From NCBI GenBank assembly GCA_025024175.1, contig QCXZ01000053.1, forward strand, positions 8,680,001 through 8,744,000: a stretch of DNA of 64,000 nucleotides, read 5' to 3'. This DNA is from Rhyzopertha dominica. Lineage: Eukaryota > Arthropoda > Insecta > Coleoptera > Bostrichidae. How positions within the stretch are numbered: the stretch's first letter is position 1; every line of letters begins with the position of its first letter. The notes beneath the pieces were generated by a model. That model searched no databases, was not told where the DNA came from, and worked only from the letters and a program-made list of their open reading frames with translations. The position numbers and the translations under genes are program-made. Shown here piece after piece: positions 36,201 to 47,204 of this stretch.

Positions 36201-36270
36201 CACCCCGGAGCAACAAAAAATTCTCATCGAAATACGACGGAGAAAGACAGAGCTGCTCTTGGAAATCCAG
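33221..36270 (+). CDS. Cytohesin (steppke-type Arf guanine-nucleotide exchange factor), first two coding exons
   Basis: Exon 1 contributes ATGG (33221-33224) before the donor GTGAGT. Exon 2 runs 36197-36270 between TTTTCCAG and GTATGT. Joined, they encode MELTPEQQKI, then LIEIRRRKTELLLEIQ, 26 residues ending in phase 0. Established knowledge: cytohesins begin with a coiled coil containing an LT-E-(4-6 residues)-IRRRKxELLxxIQ motif, followed by a Sec7 domain that activates Arf GTPases at the plasma membrane and a PH domain; fly steppke acts in insulin signalling and cell-edge dynamics. The Sec7 and PH exons are not found within the window, so the next intron exceeds 27 kb or the gene leaves the window. 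Intron 1 (33225-36196) carries an assembly gap. Identification rests on one short, distinctive motif and perfect splice logic. Confidence 0.7.
33640..33739. other. Assembly gap, 100 N
   Basis: Exactly 100 N inside the inferred first intron of the cytohesin gene. Confidence 0.97.
33740..36196. other. Cytohesin intron 1, AT-rich, no other gene
   Basis: Low-GC intron sequence. Frames at 33974-34231, 35338-35556 and 35713-35958 are isolated and without family features. No transposon termini were identified. Confidence 0.4.
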
Positions 36271-36551
36271 GTATGTCAGTCTTGCTTGCTTGTTGCACGT
36301 TTGGTGGTTTCACCTGGCATGATTCACTTGCTATTCCGCCCATTGTCATTTGCAGTTATTGCTTTTCTAATAATCATATTCTCGGCGGCACAACGAAAGA
36401 CTAATGTTGGTGCACAAAAAAGGGCCACGAAATGAATTTAGCGATTACGCTTCCGTCTCTGCAAAAGGAGATAAAACTTATCAGTTACTTACCACACTTC
36501 CTGTAACATAAAATGCGAGCTTCGATATTAATAATGCGAATTATATTGCTT

Positions 36552-36714
36552 CTAATATTTACTTTTTATGTTTTGGGGCTATTCCGACCTTTTTTATTCA
36601 ATTAGAACACTCTTTTATCCAAAGTCAAGCTTTCGATCTTTAATTTTTTATAAAAGAGTGTTCTAATTGAATAAAAAGGTCGAATAGCCCCAAAAAATAA
36701 TAAGTAAATATCAA
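36552..36714. mobile_element. Foldback MITE
   Basis: ATATTTACTTTTTATGTTTTGG followed by GGCTATTCCGACC and CAATTAGAACACTCTTTTAT is mirrored after a ~35-bp centre. The right half reads ATAAAAGAGTGTTCTAATTG, then GGTC, GAATAGCCCC and AAATAATAAGTAAATAT. Arms are about 63 bp. The word ATTGCTTCTAATAT occurs just outside both ends (36544, 36738), which may be a duplicated target or older repeat. It lies just downstream of cytohesin exon 2. Confidence 0.75.
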
Positions 36715-36811
36715 CTACGACCGCTACTATCTTGAATTATTGCTTCTAATATATAAATTTGTTATTCTGTAATAAACTATAATGAAAAACCCTAACCACA
36801 ATGATTTAGAG

Positions 36812-39163
36812 CAGTGGCGTCGCCAGGGGGTGGGCCAGGGTGGGCACAGGCCCACCCTGGTGCCCACCCAAAAAAATCGGCATTTGAAACTGCAATGTCA
36901 TACCTATAAAGATACAAAATGAATAGCAATAAAATATTAATTTTTGAGGTTCCTTCTAGTAGTTCTATTGTAATGAGTAACCGTTANGTACTACTGATTC
37001 GGGAGTGACGGACAAAATTTTAAGATTTCTTAGGCAGAGTCCAAATAGAACTTTCTAGAGCTTTCTTCAAAAATCACCAATAAGATTATTTTTTTAAGGA
37101 CTAGTAGATCGGTCAAGGCAAATTTTCAATACCTCTTTCAGTTTTCGAACAGAACTTTCTACAAAATTCGCAGAAAATCACCAAGGGGCTTAGTTTTTAA
37201 GGACTGGATCGATCAGTGACGACATATTTTCAATATTTTTTTTCAGTTTCGAATAATGGAACTTTCTAGAACAATCTAGAAAAAAAATCACTTAGGGTAA
37301 ATTGATTATCAAATTATGTTTTCAATACATTAATTAATTAAATAAAAATTATATTTTTATATCATTTTCGGTGTCCAAATAGAACTTTTGTAGAACACTT
37401 TTGAAAAATTACCAGCAAGGTACTTTCGGTCGAGCTTTGGGTTCACAAAGTTAAAGAGGGGTAATTCTATCTTTTCAAACTAAAAGTTTTCAAATCAAGT
37501 TAATGGTAATATAGATATCAGCTGTTGAAATTCTACGGGATGACATCAAAAGAAAATAAAACTCAAGGACCTGTATGGTACTATTGGTACTCGTGAGGAA
37601 CTATACAGTCGTTAATAACTGGAATTTCCTTTTTTTTTGGAGAATTTAGTTTTTCCAGGAAAAACTACTCTACAGATTAACTCAAAAGGACAACTTTTAT
37701 TTAAAGTATAAATCTTTATGCAAATTGCTAGGACTGTTCTTGAGATAGCAAAGCACATATTTCTATACAAGAATTGCTTGTTTATAAGATATAATCATAG
37801 CCTTTTTATCAATGTTACGGGTACAGAACACCCAAGTTCAATCGACAGAATAACCCTTGATAGAGTGTTGTTTAAGATGGCGTTGATAGTAGTAGATTTT
37901 ACGCGAATAAAAATTCATAACTCAGGTAGTAAAATTCATAGACGTCTTATATGAGGAGCTCCAAATCAAAACGCATTTTTCGACCAAAACTCAGTTTTTG
38001 AGTTGTAGATGGCACTCGATACTTGAACATGAATGTAAGCAGTTGGTACTTGTGTTTGAACTGAAAACGCTGTATTTCCCCTTTAAAAATACACTCGTTG
38101 TAGGACGTTCGAATCAAAACGAAGTTATTGGAATAATTAGTTTGTTTCAAAATGCAATATTTTACTTAAAAAAGATGGAATCTAATGTATTGGTATCTGT
38201 AAGCAGTACGGGAAGCAGAAAGAGGATTAAAGGGGAAGCTAAAAGGTAAAAACAAATGGTTTTGAGGTAAAAGTAGTTATAAGTTAGATCAAAATTAGAG
38301 TTCTTTTTTTTTCGCTATTATAGATATTCATTAAATTTGAATCAAAACGCATTTTTAATTTTGATTTCTTCCACTTTTGGATAGCCAACTTGTGCAATAT
38401 TTCTAATTGTAACCTAAGCCTGACCATACTGGTTGCAATAACATAAGTTGATCAAAAATTCTGTTTTAAAATAACATTTTCAAGCTAATGTGAAAATTTC
38501 CCACTTTTTTGACTTTTTCATAATTTCAAATACTGCGTTTTGATTTGGAGCTCCTCGTATATTCTCTCTCTCCATTCTACAAAGAAAGACGGAAACAGAG
38601 AATCACAATTCTTCCACATCTTACTGCTGGGTTATGAAATTTTACTTCGCGTAAAATCGTAGTGTGATTTTAAAATATCGATGCACAGCACTACCCATGC
38701 AGTACCCACACTTAATAAATAGTTAACTGTATTTTTATATTATTTTATTGTAAAATTATTGTTAAATTTACTGAAGTCTATTGTCTTGTTTTTAAAAATA
38801 TATACAAAATTTTTGATTATAATATCGCCCCACATAATATTTAAGCATTATTATCAACAAACAGATTATGAGCTTGGTACTCTTACTTTACAGATGTATT
38901 TTTGGACAGCAATTGATTTGATATAATATATTTCGAATTTCGAGAATACAATTCACGATACCACATTACGCCCATTCGATTTATCATTTTAAGTGATTCT
39001 GGTGAGCACCGCAGTTGCTCTTGCTACCTCTCCAATATAGTGGATCACTTCAATTNCATTGACGCATTAAACGCTCTTTTTTTCAAAGGAATACTAGTAT
39101 TGTGACTATCGTGAGACCTCTCCAGAGTGCCCACCCACATTTGTAAGTCTGGCGACGCCACTG
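36812..39163. mobile_element. Element with CAGTGGCGTCGCCAG ends, hAT-like
   Basis: The left end CAGTGGCGTCGCCAG (36812) and the right end CTGGCGACGCCACTG (to 39163) are perfect inverted repeats of 15 bp, 2.35 kb apart. Next to the left end CCAGGGTGGG/CCCACCCTGG forms a 10-bp hairpin. The interior has no transposase frame. No target duplication was recognised, so hAT is a guess from the CAGTG start. It contains the MITE at 37952. Confidence 0.6.
37952..38557. mobile_element. Nested TA-target MITE, 606 bp
   Basis: TGAGGAGCTCCAAATCAAAACGCA at the left is mirrored by TGCGTTTTGATTTGGAGCTCCTCG at the right, each bordered by TA. This is typical of non-autonomous Tc1/mariner derivatives. Further CAAAACGCA-like words occur internally (38345). 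It carries an 83-codon plus-strand frame (37998-38249) of no known family. Confidence 0.75.
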
Positions 39164-41112
39164 ATGCATTTCGGCAACATAAGCTGCCGTCTTCAGTTGA
39201 TTGACGGACTTCTTGAAATGTTTGGGCGGAACAACCGGAGGATATTCTGCTCACCAGATCTTCAGTGGTGTCTAAATCATTGTGGTCAGAGTTTAGTTTA
39301 ATTACAGAAGAGTGAATAACTGTTTTTCTAAATTCGCTCATCGATTTCGGTATTGAAGTTTACCAACAGCTTACATCAAAGTTTAGACTGAATTAAATGG
39401 AATAAACATGCATATTTGTTTGTTTATTCGAAAGTTAAAACGAAACCAAATGAATATAATTATAAACGAGTTTCCACCCTTTTCAGGGTTACTATAAATA
39501 ATTTAAGCAACGCGGGCGGCGTTGATTTCTGAATTTTTTGTGCCACCTTTTTGTAACTGCTGCCAGGCTACAATAAGCACGGTGCACGGAGATCACTCAA
39601 AATCAATAAGTACGATAGTAAATACTGAAGGTTGCGGATCAAGTTACAGTCACGAAATTGATGGCTTTATAAATATTTTGCAACAATTAGTTACGGGTTC
39701 TATTTTTCTTTCACATGTAAGGAATAACTAGGTTAAATTATCAGTAAAATAGCATAGCATAGCTGAAAATATATGAGACGCAGCAAAACCATCTGAGATT
39801 GATTAATTTATACCTTATATATTTATTAAACAACAGATTTACATACTCTTATTACATATAGGTACAACAAAATAAATTAAAAAACAACAACAAAGAACAT
39901 ATAGGTAGTAACTGTAAAATACAAATTTTTAGATTATGAAATTATGATTGTTTTTGATACTTTTCCTGACTATGGAATTTGCTTAACAAATCACCATCAG
40001 TCAAAACCAAAATGTAATTGTAAAATTCAGTACATAACTTGTTGTAATTCAACATTATACATAATTCACTTTTTATAAGTTGAACGGAAGCTTTATTTCT
40101 CGATTCTGTCCACTTAGGCATTTGACATTATTGAGAAAATGCGTTCAACATATGCTATTGTACTAGGAAGGAAAAGGCAAGTAAGAAAGAAGTGATTTTA
40201 CTTGTTGGGCATTTCAGAACTCTTTCCTATAGTATGCACTCATTTTCGGTTTCTGTAAAAGAAGAAAAATTGCCTGCATCTTTAATGCATAAATTATATA
40301 TTTTATTTAAAATAGTAGGTAATTTAATCGAAAATTTCGTCCATATTATTTGAATCACAAAGACGTTATTTTATATTTTGTCTATACAATCCTCTATTTC
40401 TTAAAAACGAATTTCATAATCTAGTTTTAATTTATACAGTACAAAAGCAAGATTATTTTGGGAAAAATCAAACCAATGCAATACTCCATCTGCAATACGC
40501 AATACCTATAAATATGGATCGTATTGGCGCAAAATTTTAAATCGAAACAATTGTTTTTCAAAATATATGAGAATTGTCTCATATTAAACTCCTTAGTATG
40601 AGATATGAGCTTGTGCAAAAATATAGGAGACTCATATTGAAAATAGGAGACCCTGGCAACCCTAGAAATAACAATAATTATTGGTATAGTAGGTGTGTGG
40701 TAACCTCTACAGTCTACATTGTTGCACTGTGGAAGCTTTGTGTAGTGCAGCTAAAGTTACAACTCTACTTAGTTTCTTTCAGTCCATCATATTACAATTC
40801 TTTAACAGGCTTACTGTAGCCACACCTCACAAATACGATATATAACCTAAAAGTTATACGAAACCGTGTCATCCTACAGCTCCGAATTGTGAGCTTTCTG
40901 CAGCCTTAAAGTTGATTATCCTACAAAACACTATAGAATATATTGAAAATACACACTCCCACGCGTTTTCTCGTATTAAAATGTATTAAATAATTCAACA
41001 ACCGGTGGATGATAAGTATACGTCAAAGCAGTAGTTGTGTTCACTTTCCTGAGAGGTGGAAATTGATTTAATCAATCATTTCCATATGCGCCCTGGATGC
41101 ATAAATCATTTA
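39164..41112. other. Ribozyme-like motif at the left edge, otherwise no gene
   Basis: At 39163-39196 (minus) the sequence reads CTGAAGA, C, a GGCA/TGCC stem with an 8-nt loop, then GAAATGCATC, a diverged form of the motif at 15590. A 98-codon minus frame (39045-39341) spans it and the element end, so it is not a gene. The rest is AT-rich with no recognised features. Confidence 0.35.
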
Positions 41113-41114
41113 TA

Positions 41115-42882
41115 CAGGATGATTCATTAAGAATTGGCAATCTCTGAACTGGAGATACTACACGAGTTATAGCTAAAATGACTAGAAAATCTAAAAGGCA
41201 GTTCCATTTTCAATAAAAAAGGCACTCTTGTTTATTTTATGTAATTATCAGTTTTTGAGTCATTTGCTTTTTATACATTCAGTGTAAAGACTCCTAAGCC
41301 ACCGTTATTACTTTAATTTTTTTTCAACTAGGCTTGTGTCACCAGTTATCAATTTTTCGTGTAAAGAAATATTTGACAATTTTAAGAGTAAGAGTGTTTA
41401 TTGTATTTTTCTAATTTACTTAGTATTATTTGTAGTAATAATTCTAAAATAAGAAAATGCCACGACATAATGAATTTTTTAACATTGAAATGCGTGATAT
41501 GATTTGTGTTTTTGCTCATTCAAGTTATAGTGCACTTGATGCAGCCAGAAGGTATTTAAGAATTATACCTAAATCGAAGACAACCCAATTGCAAACTGTT
41601 CAGACGTATTTACATCCGCCTAGGCGAGATAGGGTGTTTTCGTCCTAAAAGCCTAAATGGTGCTAGAAAAACTATCAACGTCGATGATGAAGACGAGGTT
41701 TTAGTTCGTATTTCGGAACATCCAGGTATCAGTACTCGTCGGTTAAGTGCGGCAACAGGAATAAGCCAATCGTCTATCTGGAGAATTTTGAAGAAAGATA
41801 ATCTTCATCCATATCACTATACCCCTGTCCAAAATTTGTTACCTCAAGATTTACCAATTCGCCTACAGTTAATAACCTCCTTTTCACCGATGAGGCGAGG
41901 TGTTTTTAATTGGAAAAACAATCATTTGTGAGACTCCGAAAATCCACATGCTCTAAAGGAACGACATTTTCATGATGAATTCAAGGTAAATATTTGGCGT
42001 GGTGTGATATCTGTTTTTTTTATTGGTCCTTTTGAACTTCCTCCTAATCTGAACGGGCCCCTCTATCTAAACTGACTTGAAACAAAATTTAAAACACACC
42101 AGTAGAAGATGTACCACTAGCCATAAGGAGGAACATGTGGTTTGTGCAAGACGGGGTACCGCCACATTTGTTTCTGCCAGTACGCCAATACCTGAATGAA
42201 CATTTTCCTCACCGGTGGATTGGGCGTGGCAGTCCAGATTTCAACCCTATACACTTTTCAATAGTCACAAATGAAGGACATGGTTTACAAAGAAACAATT
42301 AATTCCATCGAAGAATTACGACAGAAAATTCAAGAAGCTGCTAATATTATTGAAAATAATCGACAAATGTTATTTATTATTCATTTTAAGGATACGCGTT
42401 ACAAAAAGTGTATTGAAGTGGAAGGCGGTCATTTTGAGCATTTACTTTGAAGTTTTCTTTTATTACTGTTACTGATTGTTATTTGTTGCCTGTATTGCTG
42501 TTACCCGCATTGTAGTAATTTAAAAGAATAAATTCATTTTACAACAAACAAAATTCATTAAATGTTTAAAATGCAAATAACTCAAAAACTGATGGAGTTA
42601 CATGAAATAAACAAGAGTGCCTTTTTTATTGAAAATGGAACTGCCTTTTAGATTTTCTAGTCATTTTAGCCATAACTTGTTAGGCAAAAAAGATATGTTG
42701 CCAAAAAACATAAAGTTGCCAATATTCCAGACTATACTGCTTAAAATCACAAAATTATTGAGAAATTTCGAATTAAAATTCCAACTTTGAACACCCTGTA
42801 TCTCGTAAACCTGCTCAATCACCATATTTTGGTGTGTAGTATCTCCAGTTCAGAGATTGCCCATTCTTAACGAATCACCCTG
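41115..42882 (+). mobile_element. Mariner-like element with complete ends, decayed transposase
   Basis: The ends CAGGATGATTCATTAAGAATTGG and CCCATTCTTAACGAATCACCCTG are inverted, bordered by TA (41113-41114 and 42883-42884), and complementarity extends through AATCTCTGAACTGGAGATAC. Further inward, AGGCAGTTCCATTTTCAATA and CAAGAGTGCC-type blocks are also mirrored. The plus strand starts at 41457 with an N-terminal helix-turn-helix (RDMICVFAHSSYSALDAARRYL). After frameshifts come LLFTDEARCF (first Asp, about 41880), KVNIWRGVIS (41985), MWFVQDGVPPHLF (second Asp, 42132-42175) and HRWIGRGSPDFNPI (42210-42250). Stop codons prevent a functional product. Confidence 0.85.
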
Positions 42883-42884
42883 TA

Positions 42885-43230
42885 GAAACCCTGAACTTAA
42901 TAATAGTTGTAATTTCTAGAAATCGTAAACTAGAAGACCCAGGTATTGTTTGTGTGATATTTATCAGATGTACCCACACAACACTTATTAATGTACCATT
43001 ATACTCTGGCAAAGACGTCTATAATACAATTAATATTTCTAACACTGTGTTTAAAAATGTGTTATACTTTCCACCACAAAATCTAGCGTCGCAGCAGGTG
43101 CCTTTAATTATGATGTTCAAGTCAAGCCAACGTTGATCAAGCAGCACAGATGTCGTTAAATGGCAGTATACGTACTCTCACATTTGCCTTCAGTAATNTA
43201 CGCTTTTACTGTGGATTTCTGCCAGGGTCT
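42885..43230. other. No gene recognised
   Basis: Short AT-rich spacer with an ambiguous base at 43198; a 60-codon frame at 42954 has no features. Confidence 0.4.
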
Positions 43231-43235
43231 GCATG

Positions 43236-43300
43236 TTGCAGCGGTTAGCGCGCCTAGTCGTAAACTAGGAAACCTGGGGTTCGAGCCCAGTGAGAGCAAA
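43236..43300 (+). tRNA. tRNA-like sequence, degenerate (possible tRNA-derived SINE head)
   Basis: GCGGTTAGCGC resembles a tRNA D arm / A box. CCTAG-TCGTAAA-CTAGG forms a 5-bp anticodon arm with GTA at the anticodon position but C at position 33 where U is nearly invariant. CTGGG-GTTCGAG-CCCAG is a perfect T arm with a consensus B box. No matching 7-bp acceptor stem was found. It is therefore not a functional tRNA gene; a tRNA-derived SINE or tRNA pseudogene is more likely. Confidence 0.5.
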
Positions 43301-43708
43301 AGATATTTTTCTTCAAAAACGACTTATGCACCCATAAAACATATTAATTCCTAGAATATGCATAACTGAGCTAAACTTACCTACGACGCTTTACGAGAAA
43401 ATGGATGAATATCTGACAAACGAGCGAACTAGTACCTATACAGTAGGGTGCAAAAAAAATCGGACACTGAGGTGAAATTTTTTTGAAACGTTACCAATTG
43501 ACACGGGGTTTTTTGCTGTTTGATTCTCATTTTTTTTGTCAAAATTTCCAATAAATATCGTTGAGATTGTTTCACTGTATGAGGTTTGGCATCACGTTTC
43601 AATGCATATCAAAATCTAACCGTGCAATAAAAACCGGACACTTCCACATATTTAGTAAACACAAAAATTTATTTAAAGAACCACAAAATTAACATTTATC
43701 TGACAGAA

Positions 43709-44238
43709 CTATGGATCAATATTTAGTCGCATACCCTTTACAGCAATCACAGCAGCACAGCGGAGTCGACCAAACTGATAATTTTCTTCTATTCCGCCTC
43801 CAGCGTTGCCATCAAGTCGTCCGCTTCGGACACGGACGTGCCTTTCTAGCTCTTCCCACAAGTGCTCGATCGGATTGAGGTCCGGCGACTGTGCTGGGCA
43901 CTTGCCAGCATTTTCTCGGTGGCGTGCGGAAGCATAACCTCTTCCAATATCAAACGATATTTGGTTGGCGTTCATCTTGCCATCCGCACGTCTCACCAGA
44001 CCGACCAAGTCACCAGCTGAAGCGGCCTGAAAAATACACTATAGCATAGTTCAAAATTTTTAGAAATTTCTAGAGAAGATTACTCCAAATCATTACGTTT
44101 CTACCACCGTGCTTGATAGTGGGGACTTGATAACGGTGTTCGAAGCGTTTTCCGACCGGCCGGCGCACGTACCGAATGCCGCCCGAATATACCAAATTAA
44201 ATTTACTCTCATGCGACACAAGAAGTCGACCATTCGAA
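43709..44238 (-). pseudogene. Tc1-like transposase C-terminal half, left arm
   Basis: On the minus strand from 44222: SHESKFNLVYSGGIRYVRRP, then KRFEHRYQVPTIKHGG and RNVMIW, matching the Tc1 block after the first catalytic Asp (here His replaces Asp: SHESKFN for SDESKFN). A GTAATC...TTTTTCAG intron-like stretch follows (about 44027-44085), then DGKMNANQ and CPAQSPDLNPIEHLWEELER (third catalytic acidic region) and CAAVIAVKG. The segment with the second catalytic Asp is deleted. Not functional. Confidence 0.75.
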
Positions 44239-44249
44239 CCGGTTCGAAA

Positions 44250-44812
44250 ATCTTACGGTCGATGTGAGTAAATTTAATTGGTATCTTCGGACGGGCATTC
44301 GGTACGTGGCGCCGGCCGGTCGGAAAACGCTTCGAACACCGTTATAAAGTCTCCACTATCAAGCACGGTGGTGGAAACGTAATGATTCGATGGTAATCTT
44401 TCCTAAAAATTTCTGAGAGTGTGAATTATGCTATAGTGTATCTTTCAGGCTGCTTCAGCCTTGGTCGGTCCGCTGTGACATGTGGACGGCAAGATGAACG
44501 GCAACCAATATAGGAAGATATTGGAAGACTTTATGCTTCCGCACGCCACCAAAAAAATGTGCAGTGCCCAGCACAGTCGCCGGACCTCAATCCGATCGAG
44601 CACTTGTGGGAAGAGCTTGAAAAGCGCGTCCGCGTCTGAATATTTAAGAAAGCGGACGACTTGATGGCAGCGCTGGAGGCGGAACAGAAGAAAATTCTCC
44701 TCAAGAAAATCATCAGTTTGGTCGACTCCGTGCCGTCCCGTTGTGCTGCTGTGATTGCCGTAAAGAGTTTTGTGACTAAATATAAATCCATAGTTGTGTC
44801 AGATAAATGTTA
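44250..44812 (+). pseudogene. Tc1-like transposase C-terminal half, right arm
   Basis: A mirror copy of the left arm: GVSKFNWYL-type start, KRFEHRY, IKHGGGNVMI, the same intron-like GTAATC to TTTCAG stretch (about 44395-44448), then GCFS and DGKMNGNQYRKILEDFMLPHATKK. In a shifted frame come AQHSRRTSIRSSTCG (DNA for PAQSPDLNPIEHLWEELEKR), KKADDLMAALEAEQKK and SRCAAVIAVKSFVTKY. It differs from the left arm at many positions, so the palindrome is old. Confidence 0.75.
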
Positions 44813-45088
44813 ATTTTGTGGTTCTTTAAATAAATTTTGTTTTACTATAAATTTGTGAATGTCTGCGGTTTTTTTTGCAGGATTAGATTTTGATATGCAT
44901 TGAAACGCGATACCATAACTTTTCATATACTGAAACAATCTCAACGATATTTATTGAAAATGTCAAGAAGAAAATGAGAATCAAACAGTAAAAAAACCCT
45001 ATGTCATTTGGTAACTTCTCATTCACTAGTTATCGACGTTCAAAAAAAATTTCACTCGGTGTCCGGTATTCTTTTTTCCACGCTACTG

Positions 45089-45980
45089 TATATGAGCTCA
45101 TAATGAGCAGTTTCGTTCGCAATTTGCATTTTCCACTGTCCTTATGGAATTTGATATCGTGACATCAGTAATATTACCCTCGCACGTCGCAGTTATATAA
45201 AAAGGTTGTTCACCCTTAGGGTGGGTGGCGTACGTGGCGTTACGTGTATTGCATTACATAATTGAAAAACTAGAGGCGAGACAGCCGTTGCGAAGACGCC
45301 GTGAGCGAATTTTAGATTAAATATTTAAAGCCTGCAGTCGCGTACCGAATCTAACGGTCCGTTGTTATCATTTATCACTTTGCAAATAACCAACGGAATT
45401 TGGAGGTTTGTCCTACTGATGTGCCCTAAATGTGCTTGTTCAGGGAAGTCCCTTTCTGCATCCACGTATCTGATACATGTTTCTTTGAAAGAGGGTTATA
45501 GACATTTAATAAGACGCAATATACATAGATTGTTTTATTAGGATTAAACTATTTCGTTCGACGATACAATAATTGCTCGACACAAAAATCACTTTTTTAA
45601 ATGATGAATTGTATTTGTAAAAACAAAAAAAAAACTGACAAATCCTAAAATTGAGAATGCTGGCCTCGTGCCGGTGCCAGGTGTTTTGTTTGCAAATTTA
45701 TTATTTTGCTGGTTTGTAAAATGACGAATTGTGAAGAGGATTTCCTCACGTAAGAAGAAGCTGAACAAACGGTGCGAAGAAAAAAACGCGAAAAACTTCT
45801 CTAACAACGCTTTTTTTTGGTGTATTTAACGTTAAGGCATCAACATTGTGGGCCTAATATTCAACGGTTAATGTTAAAGCAACTTTGAAAGTTTAGAACC
45901 GAACCAAAAAATTCTAAAGGATTTCATTTCTCTCTGACGCAGTCCTCGGTTTAAGTTGTGCCATATACTATTTTCCTGTA
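45089..45980. other. Non-coding; CpG-richer block at about 45180-45420
   Basis: A unique-looking block (GGGTGGGTGGCGTACG, GCCGTTGCGAAGACGCCGTG) stands out in AT-rich DNA; possible regulatory element, unproven. The remaining sequence has no recognised gene. Confidence 0.25.
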
Positions 45981-46015
45981 CTGATGATGCCCCTTTGAAG
46001 AGCGCGCGAAACGTC
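45981..46015 (+). other. Hammerhead-core-like motif (CTGATGA, stem, GAAACGTC)
   Basis: CTGATGA, U, a short GC-rich helix around CCCTTTGAAGA, then GAAACGTC. This is the closest of the set to the strict hammerhead core CUGAUGA...GAAA. As in the others, one extra base sits between CUGANGA and the stem, and no convincing stem I flanks it. Confidence 0.45.
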
Positions 46016-47204
46016 GGTATCTGTTTCCAAGACCGGCGCAATCTAGTCCAAAAGACTTAAGATTTCAATGCTCATACTTGTTAATTATTATATAATTTAA
46101 AGTGAGATTATCAAAGTTTCTCTTTGGGGACTTACTAGTAATTATTTTATATTTTAGTGTTCCATAAAAAACCATAATTGTTAAAAGAATAAAAAAGACT
46201 GTAATTTTGATCTGATAATTACTTCTAGAGTATAAATAAAATCAGCCTATTGTCGTACTTGGAACCAGAAAGACTGGAGTCGAAGATTACAGCCCTACTA
46301 AACTATATACTATATTTTCGAGGTTTATAAGAAGCCATTACGTAAACTATATACATGATGAATGAAAATAATCTAAAAAATAATGGTTAGTTTGTAAGTT
46401 GTAAAGGGGAGAAAGCTTTTAAATAATATAGATACGAAAACTTTATTATAATATAACTTCGAAACCTACTTATTGCTTTTATGTCAATTATTTCCACGTT
46501 TGTTTAAGATCGTATTTTGAAATTAACAACAACAGACGTTATTTAAGCTGGTTCTGCAGAAGTCAGTACTTATTTTTATTTATTTGATGATAATGGTAAA
46601 ACTGTTAACACTCCATTCCCTTAAATTAATTAATATTTACGTTAAATTAAGTGGTCAAACTGAAGACCTACTGGAAGCTTGGCAATAACGTAGACCATAA
46701 CAGAAATTGCGCAACGAATTTTGCAGCTAATTAGGTGGTATTCCTTCAAATTTCGTGGTTTTTCTTTGTATACCTGACTTTTTAAATGACCTCATAGCAA
46801 AAAATCTAATAGATTATGAACTTATTATTTGTAATTATCTCGAAACCATTGTTATAAAGTTTGCTACACAAGACACAACGCAGTAGTGTTTCGAATTAAT
46901 GTGTGTTAAACATGTGTAACGAAGAAGACGAAATTTTACTTGGTGCATTTTTTTCTATAACAGCTGTATTTGTAAACCTTTATTACTTATTGAACATCAT
47001 ATTGGCATGATAAAAAAGAAAAAACCAGAGGCTACATTACATTTTTGGCGAATTATCATCAGATGGATAAAAATCGGTATTGACTTCTGCAGAACGTGCT
47101 TTAATAATGCTTTTTGTGGTTGATTTGTAAACGAAATGAAAACAAATAGGGTGAGAAATGAAAAATAATTAGCAAAAAAATTTTTTGTTAAGGACATTTT
47201 GCTA
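46016..47204. other. No gene recognised
   Basis: AT-rich sequence; short frames only (longest runs into the repeat at 47205). Confidence 0.4.

Larger units (their letters stand above)
43441..45088. mobile_element. Tc1-like element rearranged into a 1.65-kb palindrome
   Basis: The outer ends CAGTAGGGTGCAAAAAAAAT and ATTCTTTTTTCCACGCTACTG are inverted and bordered by TA, with complementarity running through the CGGACACtGAG and CAATTTCATATACTG-like blocks. The two arms each hold the same C-terminal half of a Tc1 transposase, pointing outward (minus in 43446-44240, plus in 44241-45085). The axis is the perfect palindrome TTCGAACC/GGTTCGAA at 44233-44248. No N-terminal DNA-binding half is present in either arm, so the element is a head-to-head fusion of two 3' halves. 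Confidence 0.85.

Noticed and set aside
39045..39341. 98-codon minus frame as a gene
   Set aside because: It crosses the terminal inverted repeat of the element at 36812 and includes an N; the apparent protein is a chance reading.
43236..43300. Functional tRNA-Tyr
   Set aside because: Position 33 is not U, no acceptor stem pairs, and the intron usual for eukaryotic tRNA-Tyr is absent.
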